Shown: piece by piece, positions 61,207 through 64,000 of the stretch
How positions within the stretch are numbered: the stretch's first letter is position 1
How the letters are laid out: each line of letters starts with the position of its first letter
Source of the DNA: Actinokineospora iranica
Lineage (GTDB): Bacteria > Actinomycetota > Actinomycetes > Mycobacteriales > Pseudonocardiaceae
Length of the DNA stretch: 64,000 nt
Direction: 5' to 3'
NCBI RefSeq assembly: GCF_900101685.1
Contig: NZ_FMZZ01000013.1
Span: forward strand, 1-64,000
Notes under the pieces: model-generated
Told to the model about the DNA's origin: nothing
Seen by the model: only the letters and a program-made list of their open reading frames with translations
The model's database searches: none
Position numbers and translations under genes: made by a program

Positions 61207-62495
61207 AGGTGAACGAGATCTTTGACGCCCTGCTCGAGAACCTGAAGGTCGGCGACGCCAGCACCACCATCGCCGCACGCCGCGACGAGATCACGAAGGC
61301 GCTGAACAAGGACTTCCGGTCGGTCGAGGGCTCCACGGCGAATCGGCTCATGGTCGGCTCCTACGGCCGGCACACCGCGATCCGCGGCGTCTCGGACCTG
61401 GACATGATCTACATCCTCCCGGCCGGCCTTCGTTCGAGCTACAGCAGCGAAACGGGACCGCAGAAGATGCTCAACCGTGTTCGGAACGACCTGACCGCGC
61501 GGTACCCGAATACCGACATACGCGTCGACCAGTGCGTCGTGCGCGTGCAGTTCACGAGCAACAAGTTCAAGTTCGAGGTGCAGCCAGCATTCGAGAACAG
61601 CGATGGCAGCTTCGACTACCCCGACACGAAGGCCGAGGGCTGGAAGGTCACCAAGCCGCGCGAGGAGATCGCGGCGACGAAGGACCGCAACGACCGTACA
61701 TCGACGAAAATGCGTCACCTGGCTCGGATGACCCGGGCGTGGAAGGACGCGAACGGCGTGGTGATGGGCGGCCTGCTCATCGACACGCTCGTCTACCGGT
61801 TCTTCTCGAAAACGTCCGAGTATGACGACAAGGGAAGCCTCTGGTTCGACTTAATGGTCAGGGACTTCTTCGAGTTCCTCATGAACGAGCCAGACAAGGA
61901 CCACTACCGCGCGCTGGGCAGCAACCAGCGGGTGAACGTGAAGAAGCGGTTCCAACCGAAGGCGAAGAAGGCACACAAACGCTGCCTCGAGGCCATCGAC
62001 AACGAGGGCAAGGCCTCCGCGAACAAGAAATGGCGCGAGGTGTTCGGGTCGGCGGTTCCGCTGGAGGCCAGCAAGGCGGCCCGCTCGTTCAAGGACACCG
62101 AGGAGTTCATCGAGAGCCGGTACCCCGTCGACATCAGCGAGTCGCTCACGATCGACTGCAAGGTCACGCAGAACGGATGGCGCCCGGCGTCACTCCGGGA
62201 GATGCTCAAGAACCAGACCTTGCTGCTCCCGAACAAGAAACTGACCTTCACCATCACCGGGTGCAGCGTCTCGCACCCATACGACGTGAAGTGGAAGGTG
62301 CTGAACCGCGGAGACGAGGCCGAACGCCGGAACAACATCCGCGGGGAGATCATCTCACCTAACCATGCCGGCAACGCTCGACACGAGCAGACCAGCTTCC
62401 GCGGCGAGCACGTCGTCGAGTGCTACATCATCAAGGACGGGATCGTGGTCGCACGGGACGTCATCGACGTGCCGATCAGCACCAACGCCCATTAG
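61203..62495 (+). CDS. CD-NTase (SMODS-type nucleotidyltransferase) with C-terminal sensor-like domain
   Basis: A 430-residue protein. The active-site region reads GSYGRHTAIRGVSDLDMIY, with G52-S53 and the metal Asp pair D65/D67. EVQPAFENSDGSFDYPDT provides the third-acid strand region. Helical OAS-like parts follow to about residue 290. The last 120 residues (LTFTITGCSVSHPYDVKWKV, GEHVVECYIIKDGIVVARDV) resemble the AGS-C sensor domain appended to CD-NTases. It is expected to make cyclic or linear oligonucleotide signals on phage infection, opening the SLATT partner. Confidence 0.85.
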   Translation: MKVNEIFDALLENLKVGDASTTIAARRDEITKALNKDFRSVEGSTANRLMVGSYGRHTAIRGVSDLDMIYILPAGLRSSYSSETGPQKMLNRVRNDLTARYPNTDIRVDQCVVRVQFTSNKFKFEVQPAFENSDGSFDYPDTKAEGWKVTKPREEIAATKDRNDRTSTKMRHLARMTRAWKDANGVVMGGLLIDTLVYRFFSKTSEYDDKGSLWFDLMVRDFFEFLMNEPDKDHYRALGSNQRVNVKKRFQPKAKKAHKRCLEAIDNEGKASANKKWREVFGSAVPLEASKAARSFKDTEEFIESRYPVDISESLTIDCKVTQNGWRPASLREMLKNQTLLLPNKKLTFTITGCSVSHPYDVKWKVLNRGDEAERRNNIRGEIISPNHAGNARHEQTSFRGEHVVECYIIKDGIVVARDVIDVPISTNAH

Positions 62496-62761
62496 AGCGA
62501 CCTGGTGCCGACGCCGCCAACACCAAGCCCGCACCAGCCACTACCGACGCCGCAGCCACCAACCGCCATGACCTGAACTGCCGTTGCAGTATTGGAAGGG
62601 TGGCCCGAAGTCGGCGGCATGGCGGTGGTAGGTCGAGCTGAGGCTGCGCCCCAGACGTTGCCGTCCAGATCGAGCTCAGGCCGCAGGTCGTCGATCAAGG
62701 CATGCAACGGGGCACGGTCATCGGCTTGGCGCGTGAAGCGTCCTCGGCATGCCCGCCGCTC

Positions 62762-63481
62762 TCAGCGCACAGAATAAGCGCGCGCGCAGTAGGGATCGGA
62801 CGCCATCTCCCGAGACGCGAGCGATCCGGTCCCGGCAAGCTCGCGAATCCGCGCGACAAGGAACCCGCCCGCGGCCACCACGAGCCCGTCCTCGGCGGCG
62901 ATGGGAACGTCGTAACCGCAGACCTCGCGCGTGCCGGGATCGCGAAAATAGACCCGGACGACCTCGGGACTCTGCGCCAGGAATCCGACCGGATAGGCGG
63001 TCTGCGCCCCGGCCTGGGGCGGCTGGTCGCTGAACCGGGCAAATGTTCCGCTGACGGCCCCGTAAATGGCCTCGCCCAGCCCGGCCGCAGGGTCCTCGCC
63101 GCCGCTAGAGAACGTCCGGGCGTCGACCACGCGAACCCCACGCCCGTCGATGCTCCAGCTGACGTCCGCACCGCCGATGACCGCCCCCAGGACGCGCCTG
63201 AGCGTGGAGACGTGACGGAAGTGGTTGACCTGCTGCCCATCGGCGTCCAGCAACGGGCAGTCGACCCCAATCGTCGTCGTCAAGTCGTCGCCGTCGAAGA
63301 CGAAGACCCGCGCAACTGTCGGTTGTGGACGTACCACTCCGCATACCGTGTAAGTGGAACCGGCCAGCGGCGTGGAGACGAACTCGGTCAACCGCTCGGC
63401 AAGCATCCAATAGAGAGTGTCCACAAGGGGCGAAGGGGTATGCTCGACCCCTTCGCCCCCGCGTGGGTCATTGACCGCCAT
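62762..63481 (-). CDS. Hypothetical protein, putative immunity partner of the 63497 gene
   Basis: A 239-residue soluble protein from ATG 63481. It is beta-rich (LAGSTYTVCGVVRPQPTVAR, VFVFDGDDLTTTIGVDCPLL, GFLAQSPEVVRVYFRDPGTR) without membrane segments or known enzyme motifs. It follows the candidate toxin gene by 15 bases on the same strand, the usual place of an immunity gene. The function is inferred from position only. Confidence 0.5.
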   Translation of the reverse strand: MAVNDPRGGEGVEHTPSPLVDTLYWMLAERLTEFVSTPLAGSTYTVCGVVRPQPTVARVFVFDGDDLTTTIGVDCPLLDADGQQVNHFRHVSTLRRVLGAVIGGADVSWSIDGRGVRVVDARTFSSGGEDPAAGLGEAIYGAVSGTFARFSDQPPQAGAQTAYPVGFLAQSPEVVRVYFRDPGTREVCGYDVPIAAEDGLVVAAGGFLVARIRELAGTGSLASREMASDPYCARAYSVR

Positions 63482-63496
63482 AGAACGACTATACCT

Positions 63497-63997
63497 TTAG
63501 CCGTTCGCGTTGACGGCGTTGGGGCAGCGGTTCACGCCCACGCAGAACGCTGTGATCGTGCCGATGTATTTGCCGTCGAACGTGACGTGCGAGCCGTCCT
63601 CCGTGCGGTTCGCCAGTTGCGCAACGGTGTGGATCTGGGCGATCGTGACGTTCCCCGAGACCAGGTAGCCGTTGTACTCCGCGTGCGCGCCTTGGTCGAC
63701 AGCGGGCTTGCTGCGGTACGCGGCCGTGAGGGCCTTGAACGAGTACAGGTTGTGGTTGTCGGCATAGTGCTCGTAACCCCAGCCGGTAGGGCCGGGGGTG
63801 CCGTGCCTGGTGGGGATCCGGAAGCCGCGGGGGTCGGTGTCGATCTGATTGATGTCGTACCAGTGCTGCGGCGGGTCGAGCGGCGCGCTTTCCATGCGGG
63901 CCCCCGCGGGCGCGGGAGAGAAGTGCGGGTTGGCCGCCTCTTCCGCCCCTACCAGGGCGATGTACTCCTGCTCGGAAACCCACCGCATCGTCGGCAC
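63497..63997 (-). CDS. Putative polymorphic-toxin C-terminal region, may continue past the window
   Basis: The visible part is up to 166 residues, beginning at or beyond the window edge (a GTG at 63997 is in frame). The sequence has PPQHWYDINQIDTDPRGFRI, GYEHYADNHNLYSFKALTAA and ends FCVGVNRCPNAVNANG. Aromatic-rich, globular ends of this kind are found at the C-termini of secreted polymorphic toxins, and a likely immunity gene follows. The family is not recognised and the real N-terminus cannot be judged. Confidence 0.4.
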   Translation of the reverse strand: MPTMRWVSEQEYIALVGAEEAANPHFSPAPAGARMESAPLDPPQHWYDINQIDTDPRGFRIPTRHGTPGPTGWGYEHYADNHNLYSFKALTAAYRSKPAVDQGAHAEYNGYLVSGNVTIAQIHTVAQLANRTEDGSHVTFDGKYIGTITAFCVGVNRCPNAVNANG

Positions 63998-64000
63998 TTG

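Noticed and set aside
1-64000. tRNA gene as integration site for the integrases
   Set aside because: No cloverleaf with the expected conserved T-arm and anticodon bases was recognised near 11.6, 19.6 or 25.3 kb.

Overview
The window reads as high-G+C actinomycete DNA, probably from the Pseudonocardiales. The reasons are strong G/C bias at third codon positions, many GTG starts, GGAGG-type ribosome sites and several actinobacteria-specific families. The backbone looks like a conjugative plasmid or integrated conjugative element: it carries a MobF (TrwC/TraI) relaxase-helicase, an SpdB-like spread protein, a primase-polymerase, SSB, a ParB-like protein, a DprA-like protein, an adenine-type methyltransferase and many small proteins of unknown function. 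No rRNA, tRNA or CRISPR array was seen. Family names are from memory of the families; no search was run.

Layout. (1) 0-5.6 kb holds remnants and small genes: a HicA-like toxin with its partner, HAD-hydrolase and LanC fragments, and small zinc-ribbon proteins. (2) 5.6-11.6 kb is + strand backbone (DUF932, PP-loop enzyme, unknowns). Its intergenic spaces hold large palindromes and the first copy of a repeated, apparently structured element. (3) 11.6-19.6 kb is an insertion that splits a second PP-loop gene. It carries a TetR-controlled SDR / medium-chain reductase / alpha-beta hydrolase cassette and, facing the other way, a translationally coupled triad: tyrosine integrase, small HTH protein, and an 857-residue protein with nine zinc ribbons and a degenerate recombinase-like tail. 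(4) 19.9-30.4 kb is a minus-strand island with two likely conflict systems: a three-gene TPR-CHAT protease operon, and a two-component pair made of a histidine kinase fused to two pseudo-RNase III / dsRBD modules plus a receiver-HEPN protein. An integrase remnant separates them. (5) 30.8-57.7 kb returns to the backbone, interrupted at 38.56-40.77 kb by a small XRE-TPR regulator / NUDIX insertion. (6) 57.7-64 kb is a second accessory end: pentapeptide-repeat proteins, a decayed IS701-type transposase, a SLATT / CD-NTase (CBASS-like) pair and, at the edge, a possible polymorphic toxin with a putative immunity gene.

How the parts work together. Backbone genes form short translationally coupled groups with 4-bp overlaps, and most groups are bounded by long G+C-rich palindromes. 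Six of these palindromes share a CAAGC...GCTTG core. The most promising undescribed system is the 26.1-30.3 kb pair. Its kinase carries dsRNA-binding modules with all checked RNase III catalytic acids substituted, and its partner is a receiver fused to an Rx4H HEPN-like domain. This suggests a dsRNA-sensing phosphorelay that switches on an RNase. The second is a two-copy element (8545-8660 and 48356-48467) whose core is nearly identical but whose outer stem differs in sequence while remaining pairable.
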